Shown here piece after piece: positions 41,723-49,547 of a stretch of DNA of 64,000 nt. The translations under genes and the position numbers were made by a program. This DNA is from UBA5004 sp038061835 (lineage in GTDB: Bacteria; Patescibacteriota; Minisyncoccia; Phycocordibacterales; Zambryskibacteraceae). The notes under the pieces were generated by a model. It did not search any database, had not been told where the DNA came from, and saw only the letters and a program-made list of their open reading frames with translations. The DNA lies in NCBI GenBank assembly GCA_038061835.1, contig JBBTYJ010000015.1, positions 1-64,000 of the forward strand. The letters run 5' to 3'. Numbering within the stretch: position 1 is the first letter of the stretch; every line of letters starts with the position of its first letter.

Positions 41723-42502
41723 TTATTTGTAAACCACTACCGCTCTATTATTCATAAGTTCCCAATCAGAATTAAATTCTTTCGTATTCATATTAATCAG
41801 ACCGTAAATAGGGTCAATGAGAATCACTTTTTTGGGATTATCCGGTTTTCCCACAAAACCTATTAACACTCGTGCATGCTCTCCAGGTTGCACTTCAACG
41901 GTCTTACCTTCAATAGTCTTCCATGATATCAGTTTCTTTCTTGAAAGCAGGCCCCAGACAATAACTGGATTGCCTGACAGTACCTCTTTTAAAGCTTTGG
42001 TTAAATTAGCATTTTCAATAATAGCCGCTTTTCTATAATTCAAAGCTAAATCAAGAATGGGTTTTTCATAAACACCAAAACCCGTGCGGTCAAAAATAGA
42101 ACCGTTAATATCACCGATAAATCCTTTCTCCGGATCACCCCAAATACCATTCGGGGATATTGGATCTCTGGTATCAAATGCTAATTTATGCACCAATTCC
42201 TCTTCCGAGACATATGTGCCGTGATAAGCAAGGGCTGTTCTTAACGCCGCCACTTCGCAGGTTAGACCGTTTTCTTGTTTGTAATACGGCATCGAAAGAG
42301 AAAAGGATTCATCTTTTTGCGGTAATACCAGCGCCAAGCCGATGCCCATGGAATAGAGAATTGTTTTCACCAAATATTCCAGACGACTTAATTTGTGATA
42401 AGAGGAATTTTCGCGAGTAAACAAAAAAATAAGAAGTATCAATAAAATACATGACGCAACCGTTCTAAATTTTTTGTGAGATTTCCTCGAGACCATGAGC
42501 AA
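41723..42502 (-). CDS. C39-like cysteine peptidase, membrane-anchored
   Basis: 259 aa. An N-terminal hydrophobic segment (VASCILLILLIFLFTR), then a papain-like C39_2 domain: nucleophile Cys in YYKQENGLTCEVAALRTALAYHG, histidine in GEHARVLIGFVG, and Asp in VILIDPIYG. Likely acts outside the membrane; the substrate is unknown. It lies between infA and rpmJ in the ribosomal operon, an unexpected place. Confidence 0.85.
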   Translation of the reverse strand: MLMVSRKSHKKFRTVASCILLILLIFLFTRENSSYHKLSRLEYLVKTILYSMGIGLALVLPQKDESFSLSMPYYKQENGLTCEVAALRTALAYHGTYVSEEELVHKLAFDTRDPISPNGIWGDPEKGFIGDINGSIFDRTGFGVYEKPILDLALNYRKAAIIENANLTKALKEVLSGNPVIVWGLLSRKKLISWKTIEGKTVEVQPGEHARVLIGFVGKPDNPKKVILIDPIYGLINMNTKEFNSDWELMNNRAVVVYK

Positions 42503-42520
42503 AAATGTTAAGAAGACAAC

Positions 42521-42769
42521 TTAAAGCCGTTTGATAATACGGGCCTTGCCGCCATACGGTTCAAGCTCAAGTAGCACTCTATCTCCCACTAAAACTCTAA
42601 TACGATGTAGACGCATTTTTCCGGAAAGATACGAGAGTATTTCTTTTGTTTCATTTGATTCCGCAGTGGAATCGGATTCTTCGTCCAATTTGACACGAAA
42701 CATAATATTGGGCAGAGATTCGACGACAACTCCCGTTCTTTCTAAATTCGAAGCTTTGCTTTGCGACAT
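42521..42769 (-). CDS. infA: Translation initiation factor IF-1 (with insert)
   Basis: 82 aa against the usual ~72. The OB-fold is clear (GVVVESLPNIMFRVKLDEE, YLSGKMRLHRIRVLVGDRVLLELEPYGGKARIIKRL). Between strands 2 and 3 an insert, SDSTAESNETKE, replaces the short ENGHEV-type loop. Part of the insert is encoded by a palindrome. Heads the ribosomal operon, following the 443-aa membrane protein gene by 3 nt. Confidence 0.93.
   Translation of the reverse strand: MSQSKASNLERTGVVVESLPNIMFRVKLDEESDSTAESNETKEILSYLSGKMRLHRIRVLVGDRVLLELEPYGGKARIIKRL
42657..42673. repeat. In-frame palindrome in infA
   Basis: GATTCC-N5-GGAATC, encoding DSTAES within the extra loop of IF-1. Confidence 0.55.
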
Positions 42770-42772
42770 ATA

Positions 42773-44104
42773 TTACCTAGCGGACAATTTTTTCAGAGAT
42801 ATATTGGCACCATCTTCAGGGAACGAACTGTTCCAAAAGGGTCTGATCGTGGCAGTGGCTTTTATAATAGTCGGATAGTTATTGAGAATAGAAGGAAGAT
42901 CTCTTTTGCTTTTCCCAATTAAATCTGATTTGAGTGCCACTTCGTCTACACGCCATATTGCTATTGCTTCTCCTTGCACGGAAAATCTGATTTCGTCTGA
43001 AGGTATTGAGTCTGTGGCAGTATTGTTGATGAAAGCAAAGCCGAGTGAATCAAGTTCAACAATATCGACTGACTCGCCAATTGCCAACATAATCTTATCC
43101 GCAACCAAGCGATTGGCCAAATCAACCTTTTTAAATATAATGCCGGACAAATCAGCGTGCATATTTATCATGACACTGTTTTCATTATCGGAATCAGTTT
43201 GAGGTAAATCCCAGAAAGTCACCGAGGAAAGAGAAGATAATAAAATGAAATCTTCCGGCACTTGCGCCTTGGCTTCAGAAATAAGCTCCTCTTTTAACAG
43301 TTTTTCAAGTTGAGATTTTGCCGCAACTTCGTCTTCATTCTTTATGGCTCTTTCCCCGGCAATAGCCCCACCGGACATATTGGTCTTGGAACGAGCATAA
43401 ACAGACGAGAAAAGCGACGTACCCTTAAGACCAGGAAGAATGAAATCAGTAAGACCGATGTTAAATTCTTTTCCTGGACGTTCCGCATACACCACAATTT
43501 CCAGAGTGCCTGGGTTTTCTTTGCCGCCAATCACCTTCTTTTCCGGCACGGTAATAGCATCGGGCACTTGATAAACTTGGCCGTCTGGAGTTTCAAAACG
43601 CGTTGTTGCCCTGAATCTTTGTTCCGTTACACTAGTGTTATAAATAATAATAGTTCCACTGGCTTTTTTCTCCTCGCTGGTTTCTCCAGACGCAGATACT
43701 TTCATGCCTCTTTCTCCGGAAAGTTTAACAACGCTAAAAAGAAGATTGTCTTCGCCGGCTTTATGCGCTGTGTACAAATCGCCATTGAAAGACACTGCTT
43801 GAGATTTTGGAACATAAGCTAAAGTGGCACCATTAAATATAGACATTATGGCAAACACGAGTATTAAAAGAGCTATACCGCCCGCGATCCACTTGCGTCT
43901 ACCTCTACCGCCGATATAAGGAGTTTCCTTCGGTGGAATATTAAAGTTCTCGCGCGGTGAACCATTAAATTGGTTAGTTTCTTTTGGTACAGGCGAAACA
44001 CCATGCCTTTCAAATCTGCGGCGTCCTTCCGGGATAGGAATATCTCTAATGCTTCTTTTTCGATCTGAAACAATGATGTCTTCAATATGTTTCGGCATGC
44101 TCAA
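42773..44104 (-). CDS. Single-pass membrane protein, baseplate-J-like outside domain
   Basis: 443 aa. A basic cytoplasmic N-terminus (about 85 aa), one helix (WIAGGIALLILVFAIMSIF), then a large external beta-rich region with KASGTIIIYNTSVTEQRFRATTRFETPDGQVY, which resembles the repeats of baseplate J-like proteins often annotated in Patescibacteria. Function not known. It sits between alaS and infA. Confidence 0.7.
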   Translation of the reverse strand: MSMPKHIEDIIVSDRKRSIRDIPIPEGRRRFERHGVSPVPKETNQFNGSPRENFNIPPKETPYIGGRGRRKWIAGGIALLILVFAIMSIFNGATLAYVPKSQAVSFNGDLYTAHKAGEDNLLFSVVKLSGERGMKVSASGETSEEKKASGTIIIYNTSVTEQRFRATTRFETPDGQVYQVPDAITVPEKKVIGGKENPGTLEIVVYAERPGKEFNIGLTDFILPGLKGTSLFSSVYARSKTNMSGGAIAGERAIKNEDEVAAKSQLEKLLKEELISEAKAQVPEDFILLSSLSSVTFWDLPQTDSDNENSVMINMHADLSGIIFKKVDLANRLVADKIMLAIGESVDIVELDSLGFAFINNTATDSIPSDEIRFSVQGEAIAIWRVDEVALKSDLIGKSKRDLPSILNNYPTIIKATATIRPFWNSSFPEDGANISLKKLSAR

Positions 44105-44113
44105 AATTATAAC

Positions 44114-45388
44114 TTATTTTTTAAATTTATGCTCTCCACTAGAACGCGAGAGAGCTTGATGTTTTCTCATTTCCGCATCAAACACAGCACGATCAATAGA
44201 CACACCCTTCTCTTTAGCAAGCTCCTCGGTTAATTCTATCGGGAAACCGTAACTTGTGAAGAGCACAAACGGGTCCACACCTTTATCAAATTGTTTGAGG
44301 CCTGATTCCAAAGTGTTGCTAAATTTCTCGATTTCCGCCGAAATAATTTTTTTTGTTTCCGGATGAAAAATATAAAGTCCTTGATAACTATTGTGGTGAG
44401 TAACAACGTCCACCGCAGCATTTATTATTTCGAGACTACTTCCTATTTTGTGCGCGTGAACATAGGCGCGACGAAGAAGTCGCCGTAGAATGTATCCTCT
44501 ATCGGTATTCGACGGCAAGACACCGTCATTTATTATAAACACCGAAGTGCGAATATGATCAGCAATAACTCGTTGGGAATGAGCGTTATCTGAATTCGAT
44601 TTATCCAAAATCGCCATGATTGGCAGAAAGAGGTCGGTTTCAAAAATATTATTTTTATTTTGGAGAGCCATAGTTAAACGTTCCAGTCCCGCGCCTGTAT
44701 CAACATTTTTTTGTAAAAGTTTGTTTGTAATTTGACCGTTCTTTTTTTCATACTCCATGAACACATCGTTCCAAATTTCCACCACCTTCTGTTCCGTATC
44801 GGCTTTTTGATATTCCTCTTTAGTTAAATTTCCCAAACCATGAGGGGTGATGTCGTAGAACATCTCGGTATCGGGGCCACAAGGACCGTTTTCTCCCACA
44901 CCCCACCAATTAGATTTTGCTCCCATGAAAAAAATTCGGTTCTCCGGCACGTATTTCTGCCAAATTCTGAATGCTTCTTCGTCTTTAGGAGCATTCTTAT
45001 CACCTTCAAATACCGTAATGTAAAGTCGTTTTGGATCAATGCCAAATCCTTTTTCCTTATCCGTCAATAACTCAAAACTCCATTGAATTGCGTCTTCTTT
45101 AAAATAATCCCCCATAGACCAATTACCCAGCATTTCAAAAAAAGTATCGTGAGTATTGTCGCCAACTTCTTCAATATCTTGCGTACGTACACATTTCTGA
45201 ATATTAACCAAACGTTTACCCAGGGGATGTTTTTGTCCCATAAGATATGGCACCAGAGGTTGCATTCCCGCGGTGGTAAAAAGTACCGAAGAATCATTCT
45301 CCGGCACAAGCGAAGCCGAAGGGATAACTTTATGTCCCCGCTTTTCAAAAAAGGCCAAGAATCGTCGTCGAATTTCTTCGGAGCGCAT
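44114..45388 (-). CDS. alaS: Alanyl-tRNA synthetase, minimal form without editing and C-Ala domains
   Basis: Charges tRNA-Ala. 424 aa from the ATG at 45388 (MRSEEIRRRFLAFFEKRGH). Class II motifs are seen in SSVLFTTAGMQPLVPYLMGQ and GAGLERLTMALQ, and the tRNA-recognition part in ADHIRTSVFIINDGVLPSNTDRGYILRRLLRRA. The usual protein has about 870 residues; everything after about 424 (editing domain, C-Ala) is missing, with a clean stop and no remnant downstream. The catalytic fragment of other AlaRS is known to be active, so this is probably functional. Confidence 0.9.
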   Translation of the reverse strand: MRSEEIRRRFLAFFEKRGHKVIPSASLVPENDSSVLFTTAGMQPLVPYLMGQKHPLGKRLVNIQKCVRTQDIEEVGDNTHDTFFEMLGNWSMGDYFKEDAIQWSFELLTDKEKGFGIDPKRLYITVFEGDKNAPKDEEAFRIWQKYVPENRIFFMGAKSNWWGVGENGPCGPDTEMFYDITPHGLGNLTKEEYQKADTEQKVVEIWNDVFMEYEKKNGQITNKLLQKNVDTGAGLERLTMALQNKNNIFETDLFLPIMAILDKSNSDNAHSQRVIADHIRTSVFIINDGVLPSNTDRGYILRRLLRRAYVHAHKIGSSLEIINAAVDVVTHHNSYQGLYIFHPETKKIISAEIEKFSNTLESGLKQFDKGVDPFVLFTSYGFPIELTEELAKEKGVSIDRAVFDAEMRKHQALSRSSGEHKFKK

Positions 45389-45409
45389 ATCTGAAACAAT
45401 ATAACACAA

Positions 45410-46018
45410 TTAGATTAGAGTCTTAAGTACCTTAAAATCTTCTTTAAGGGTATCGAGCAGATGCTGATTGTAAATTGCGGCAGCGGGGTGATAAAGAGGA
45501 ATGAATTTAAAGGTCAGACCTTGAGAATTTATATCTAAGGTCTGACCTTGGAAGACTTTGCCGTGTAATTTACTTATAGAATCCAGTTCCCATTCAAGAC
45601 CATATCTCGTCATCACATATTGCATTGAGAATCGACCGAGCGTTGCTACCACTTTCGGTTTAATAATTTCAATCTGACGATCCAAAAACGGCGCATAGAT
45701 TTCTATCTCGTCGGGATACGGATCGCGATTACCTGGTGGACGATCTTTGACAATATTAGTCACGTACACATCCTTCCTGTCTATGCCAACAGAAGTTAAA
45801 AGTATGTCCAAGACCTTTCCTGCCCGCCCGCAAAACGGCTTGCCGGTCTTGGCTTCGTTTTCCCCTGGTGCCTCGCCGATAAACATTATGTCAGCTGAAT
45901 GATTTCCTTCTCCTATTACCGGGAAATACTTGTTCTTTACTCGTTCGGCATAAAGCGGTGAGGCCACAAGACCAATAATCTCGTTCTTAATTTTTTTTAA
46001 TTCTTCATCACAATTCAT
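45410..46018 (-). CDS. Uracil-DNA glycosylase, family 4-like
   Basis: Removes uracil from DNA. 202 aa. Motif GEAPGENEAKTGKPFCGRAG (about 48-67) and the distal FIPLYHPAAAIYNQ. Family 4 enzymes usually hold a 4Fe-4S cluster with N-terminal Cys-x2-Cys. Here only Cys3 and Cys63 are visible, so the cluster is probably lost. A hairpin-forming stretch encodes FQGQTLDINSQGLTFK just before the HPAAA motif. Overlaps the next gene by 11 bp. Confidence 0.9.
   Translation of the reverse strand: MNCDEELKKIKNEIIGLVASPLYAERVKNKYFPVIGEGNHSADIMFIGEAPGENEAKTGKPFCGRAGKVLDILLTSVGIDRKDVYVTNIVKDRPPGNRDPYPDEIEIYAPFLDRQIEIIKPKVVATLGRFSMQYVMTRYGLEWELDSISKLHGKVFQGQTLDINSQGLTFKFIPLYHPAAAIYNQHLLDTLKEDFKVLKTLI
45510..45549. 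repeat. In-frame inverted repeat in the UDG gene
   Basis: AAGGTCAGACCTT (45510-45522) and AAGGTCTGACCTT (45537-45549) are reverse complements, and each is itself near-palindromic. The element encodes GQTLDINSQGLTF. Confidence 0.8.
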
Positions 46019-46847
46019 TTATTTCGTTCATGACGGGTTCTGTATTAAAATTTTTGCCGAGAAATTCATTCAATAATTTTGGATTCTTTTTTATGTCTGA
46101 GCAAAGCACAGTTCTGTTTTCCAAAAGTGCTTTTTTGTCGTTGGTTGAGAGCGAAATCAGACAAGTGATCGGGTGAAGCGCCTCGCTTTCAATCATATCC
46201 TGCAGACTTCCTTTTTCAGGATAATTCCACCCGATCATAGTCAGATTCTGACAGATTCCATAATGAATAGCAGTGCTTGAGAACTTGGTATTGGTCACAA
46301 GCCAACAGCCAGTAATGTGCCGATTTGAAGCGCCATAATCAAAAACATTGTCGCGCAAATCATCAAATCTTGCCTTAATATAGAGAACTACTTTCAAATC
46401 GGATTTTGTACCCAGATCATTATGAAACTTTGCTTCAATCATTATTAGTTCTTTTTCGTTGTAAGCCACCACGTCAACTTCGTGCGCCACACATTCGCCA
46501 AGCACAGTTTGACGAGTCTGACATTTGTAACCCTTGGCTTCAAGCACTTTGGCAATAAAATCTTCAAACGGAAAACCTGACGGTCCGAGATCCATCACTG
46601 CTCGGCGGAGAGAATAACTTCTAGCAATCGGTTTGCTTATTTTCTGAAGTACAGAAAAGGCGTGTCTGTAAATATCGTTAGTAGTCATTTCGTTGTGAAG
46701 CTCTGGCCAGATATGCGACCTTACTTGTTCTACGGCTTCTTCCGTCGCGCCAGCATGAAAAAGAGAGGCCATGAGCTTCTCTTCATCAAAAATTTCCCGC
46801 TCCCCGTTCGCCTTGAGAACTGTTACTTGTTTGCTTAGTTGTGTCAT
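46008..46847 (-). CDS. ATP-cone / restriction-endonuclease-like fusion protein
   Basis: 279 aa. The N-terminus (about 1-90) is an ATP-cone (TVLKANGEREIFDEEKLMASLF) as in ribonucleotide reductases and NrdR. The C-terminal half is an Mrr/PD-(D/E)xK nuclease-like fold (GYKCQTRQTVLGECVAHEVDVVAYNEKELIMIEAKFH, with D and ExK). It may be a nucleotide-sensing nuclease. The ATG at 46847 has TATAAT (46854-46859) six bases upstream. Overlaps the UDG gene, which suggests a joint repair role. Confidence 0.8.
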   Translation of the reverse strand: MTQLSKQVTVLKANGEREIFDEEKLMASLFHAGATEEAVEQVRSHIWPELHNEMTTNDIYRHAFSVLQKISKPIARSYSLRRAVMDLGPSGFPFEDFIAKVLEAKGYKCQTRQTVLGECVAHEVDVVAYNEKELIMIEAKFHNDLGTKSDLKVVLYIKARFDDLRDNVFDYGASNRHITGCWLVTNTKFSSTAIHYGICQNLTMIGWNYPEKGSLQDMIESEALHPITCLISLSTNDKKALLENRTVLCSDIKKNPKLLNEFLGKNFNTEPVMNEINEL

Positions 46848-46900
46848 TTCATCATTATACCTCACAAAACTACTTCAATATTATCCATTAATACAAAAAG

Positions 46901-46939
46901 AAAGCCGCCCCAGAGAGAGGTCGGCTCCTTTGTGGCGGC
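46901..46939 (-). terminator. Rho-independent terminator
   Basis: GCCGCC / GGCGGC stem with extra inner pairing. The minus-strand tail is TTTCTTTTTG. Confidence 0.75.
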
Positions 46940-46955
46940 AATGTTCGAGTGATAT

Positions 46956-47480
46956 TTATTTCGTCAAGTCGCGTGACCCGGTTTCCACGCCATCACGGAA
47001 ATTATGACCATCATCTGGCAGTTCACTCTGTTCACACCATCTTTCATGGATTATGAACTCGAGCGTACCCTGGACAACTTTAATACCGTTTTTTTCGAAG
47101 ACCGGTTTGAGGAAATCAAATCCTTTGTCAATTATTGGATCAAGGAACACCCATGGCTTATGGGGATGGGCACGGAGGGCTTCCGAGATGCGTTCGGCGG
47201 CATTATCAATGTTCGCAGTACAGCGAACCCAATCATGTTCATTGACAATGGAAAAAATTTCTAAGTCCTCATGTTCGGCAATATACTTGAGGACTTCATG
47301 CACGCTGGAGGTTGCTGCGGAAGCTAAAGTCCACCCCATATGCATACCCCTCAGTCCGCTTTTTAGAGACGACCGCCAAAAAATGTACCGACCGTCTTCC
47401 ATTTGTCCATTTTCACAGACTCTATCGGAGAGGCCAAGCACCAGTACACGAGTGTATTTTTTTATTTCTGAATACCTCAT
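46956..47480 (-). CDS. Hypothetical protein, 174 aa
   Basis: Not recognised. A soluble alpha/beta pattern (RVLVLGLSDRV, HEDLEIFSIVNEHDW, PHKPWVFLDPIIDKGFDFLKPVFEKNGIKVVQGTLEFIIHERW), possibly Rossmann-like. The start at 47480 is set by AAGGAGG 8 nt upstream. TATAAT lies near 47535, and a terminator follows. Orphan SD-led unit. Confidence 0.72.
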   Translation of the reverse strand: MRYSEIKKYTRVLVLGLSDRVCENGQMEDGRYIFWRSSLKSGLRGMHMGWTLASAATSSVHEVLKYIAEHEDLEIFSIVNEHDWVRCTANIDNAAERISEALRAHPHKPWVFLDPIIDKGFDFLKPVFEKNGIKVVQGTLEFIIHERWCEQSELPDDGHNFRDGVETGSRDLTK

Positions 47481-47575
47481 CACTAACCTCCTTAACAAAT
47501 TAAGAGAAATTTGAACGACACATACAATTCTGGCATTATAATAGCATGTGGAAGACATTTTGTAAATGACCAAAT

Positions 47576-48721
47576 CTATTTGATTATACTATCCATCACT
47601 CCGCCGCCGAGACAAGCGCTTGCGCCATCCTTATCAAGATCGCCGTAAAACACTATTGATTGGCCTAGGGACAATCCGCGCACTGGTTCTCTAAACTCCA
47701 CCTCCACCCTGTCAAAAGCTAAGCTTTTGACAGTAACTGGGAGTTTGTTTCCGCGGTATCGTATTCGGGCAAATAGTTGTCGTGTTTTAAATTCATTGAT
47801 CCAATTTACACCCTTAACCACAATTCGTGTCGGTGAATGTAATACCATCTCCAGCTCATTATTTGAAACAGTGAGAGTATTCGCCTTCATATCTTTGGAT
47901 AAAATATAAAACGCTCCTTCCTCCGGTGACCTCTTGGTGATTTCGAAACCGTGTCTTTCTCCTATGGTATAAAGCAAGGCGCCCTTGTGAGTACCGATGA
48001 TATCGCCGCGAGTATTTAGTACCTTGCCCGGTTTGGTTTTAATAAAATGAGAAAGAAATTCATCCATCGATACATCGCCGATAAAACAAATCCCCTGACT
48101 ATCTTTCTTCTCAGAAACCGGCAGATGATACCTACGGGCCAGTTTTCGCACTTCGCCTTTCTCTAAATCACCGATGGGAAAACATGTATGGGATAAATCA
48201 TTTTGATTGAGAGTCCAGAGAAAATAACTTTGATCCTTTCCTCTATCTTTCCCCTCTTTCAGCAAATATCGATACAGAGGTTTAACCTTTGTAGTCCCAA
48301 GGTTAAACCTCTGTATTTGAGAATAGTGTCCGGTGGCAATAAAATCTGCCCCCATTTCTCGAGCCTTTTTCCAAAACGCGCCAAATTTAATTTCTCTGTT
48401 GCAAAGCACGTCTGGATTCGGTGTCCGGCCGACCTTGTATTCGGCCACCATCTTGTCCGCTACATCCTTTTTATACTCCTTTTCAAAATCAAAAAAGAGA
48501 AACGGGATATCAAGCGCAATCGCCACTTTCATCGCATCGCGTCTCTCGTCTCTCCAATTGCAAGGCAAAAAATCCGGTTGCCAGACTTTTATAAATACAC
48601 CCGTGACGTTGTAACCGGCTTTCTTCAAAAGCGCGGCGCTGACCGCGGAATCCACACCTCCAGATAAACCTACAAAAATTTTACGATGAGAGGTATTTGG
48701 TAATGTTTTTTTTATGTTCAT
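47576..48721 (-). CDS. mnmA: tRNA-specific 2-thiouridylase MnmA
   Basis: Thiolates U34 of tRNA-Lys, Glu and Gln. PP-loop KIFVGLSGGVDSAVSAALL, catalytic Cys in PDVLCNREIKF and the second Cys in SQGICFIG; GERHGF and the C-terminal beta domain are present. The start could be 48721 or 48736; both overlap the mltG end. Two palindromic elements sit in frame: one encodes RFNLGTTKVKPLYR near the middle, the other TVKSLAFD near the end. Confidence 0.93.
   Translation of the reverse strand: MNIKKTLPNTSHRKIFVGLSGGVDSAVSAALLKKAGYNVTGVFIKVWQPDFLPCNWRDERRDAMKVAIALDIPFLFFDFEKEYKKDVADKMVAEYKVGRTPNPDVLCNREIKFGAFWKKAREMGADFIATGHYSQIQRFNLGTTKVKPLYRYLLKEGKDRGKDQSYFLWTLNQNDLSHTCFPIGDLEKGEVRKLARRYHLPVSEKKDSQGICFIGDVSMDEFLSHFIKTKPGKVLNTRGDIIGTHKGALLYTIGERHGFEITKRSPEEGAFYILSKDMKANTLTVSNNELEMVLHSPTRIVVKGVNWINEFKTRQLFARIRYRGNKLPVTVKSLAFDRVEVEFREPVRGLSLGQSIVFYGDLDKDGASACLGGGVMDSIIK
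47709..47733. repeat. In-frame palindrome in mnmA (3' part)
   Basis: CTGTCAAAAGCT-A-AGCTTTTGACAG, perfect 12-bp arms with a one-base centre. Encodes TVKSLAFD. Confidence 0.75.
48272..48316. repeat. In-frame inverted repeat in mnmA (central)
   Basis: Perfect 18-bp arms, ATACAGAGGTTTAACCTT and AAGGTTAAACCTCTGTAT, around a 9-nt loop. Each arm contains the AGGTTTAACCT core of the RAYT-associated REP. Frame kept. Confidence 0.88.
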
Positions 48722-49547
48722 CGAAAGTCTTGGCATAATGCATTTCCCCGTCCTTGCCTGTCAAGAAATACAGATATGGAGTTGGAGTTGGATGAATGGC
48801 CGCCTCAATCGAGACAAGACCGGGATTATTGATGGGACTTTTCGGCAAACCGACATACTTATAAGTGCCGATCTCCGAATCAACTTGCAAGGGCATACCC
48901 AGATCAAATCGTTTCCACAATATGTCGGAGGCCATTTCTCGATCTTCTTTAGTATCTGTTTCTGCTTCGAGAAGTGAGGCCATAATAATAATTTCTTCTA
49001 AGGTTCTGCCTGAAGATTTAATATCTGGCAAAATAGAAGAAATTTGACGAATAAAATTATCATTAAGCAGTTTAATGGTTGAGGATGCGGTTGCAGTGAC
49101 GGGTATAAAATAGGTATCCGGAAATAGATATCCTTCTGGGGCTGAAACTAGAAAACTCTCGCGATTAAAGGATTGGAATTTATTGTCAAAAAGCGAAGCA
49201 ATCTTTGTGACAGTAAAACCTTCTGGAATAGTTAGTTTAACTGTCTTTACACCATACTTTCCGTGAAAAAATCTCCAAGCGATAAAAAAAACATTTTCAG
49301 GAGCAGACATTAAATATTGACCGGCTTTCATATTGCGCCCGCCGCCAAGTATGATGGCAATCGTCCGAAACCAAAACGGGGAGCGGATTACTTTTTCCTC
49401 CTTTAATTTTTCCGTCAAAGAGTAAAGTCCAATTCCTTCTGGAACAGTAATCATCGCGCCCGAAGGAAATGTAAACGGAGAAGTAGTAAAAAAAGAACCA
49501 ATTACGAATAAAATGATACCAATAAAAGAAAGATATATTCTCAACAT
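48681..49547 (-). CDS. mltG: Endolytic transglycosylase MltG
   Basis: Cuts nascent glycan strands at the membrane. 288 aa: an N-terminal helix (YLSFIGIILFVIGSFFTT), a LysM-like part (VPEGIGLYSLTEKLKEEKVI), and the catalytic domain with Glu in IMASLLEAETDTKEDREM and GLPKSPINNPGLVSIEAAIHPTPTPYLYFL. Overlaps mnmA and follows the 415-aa membrane protein gene by overlapping it by 1 bp. Confidence 0.94.
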   Translation of the reverse strand: MLRIYLSFIGIILFVIGSFFTTSPFTFPSGAMITVPEGIGLYSLTEKLKEEKVIRSPFWFRTIAIILGGGRNMKAGQYLMSAPENVFFIAWRFFHGKYGVKTVKLTIPEGFTVTKIASLFDNKFQSFNRESFLVSAPEGYLFPDTYFIPVTATASSTIKLLNDNFIRQISSILPDIKSSGRTLEEIIIMASLLEAETDTKEDREMASDILWKRFDLGMPLQVDSEIGTYKYVGLPKSPINNPGLVSIEAAIHPTPTPYLYFLTGKDGEMHYAKTFDEHKKNITKYLSS

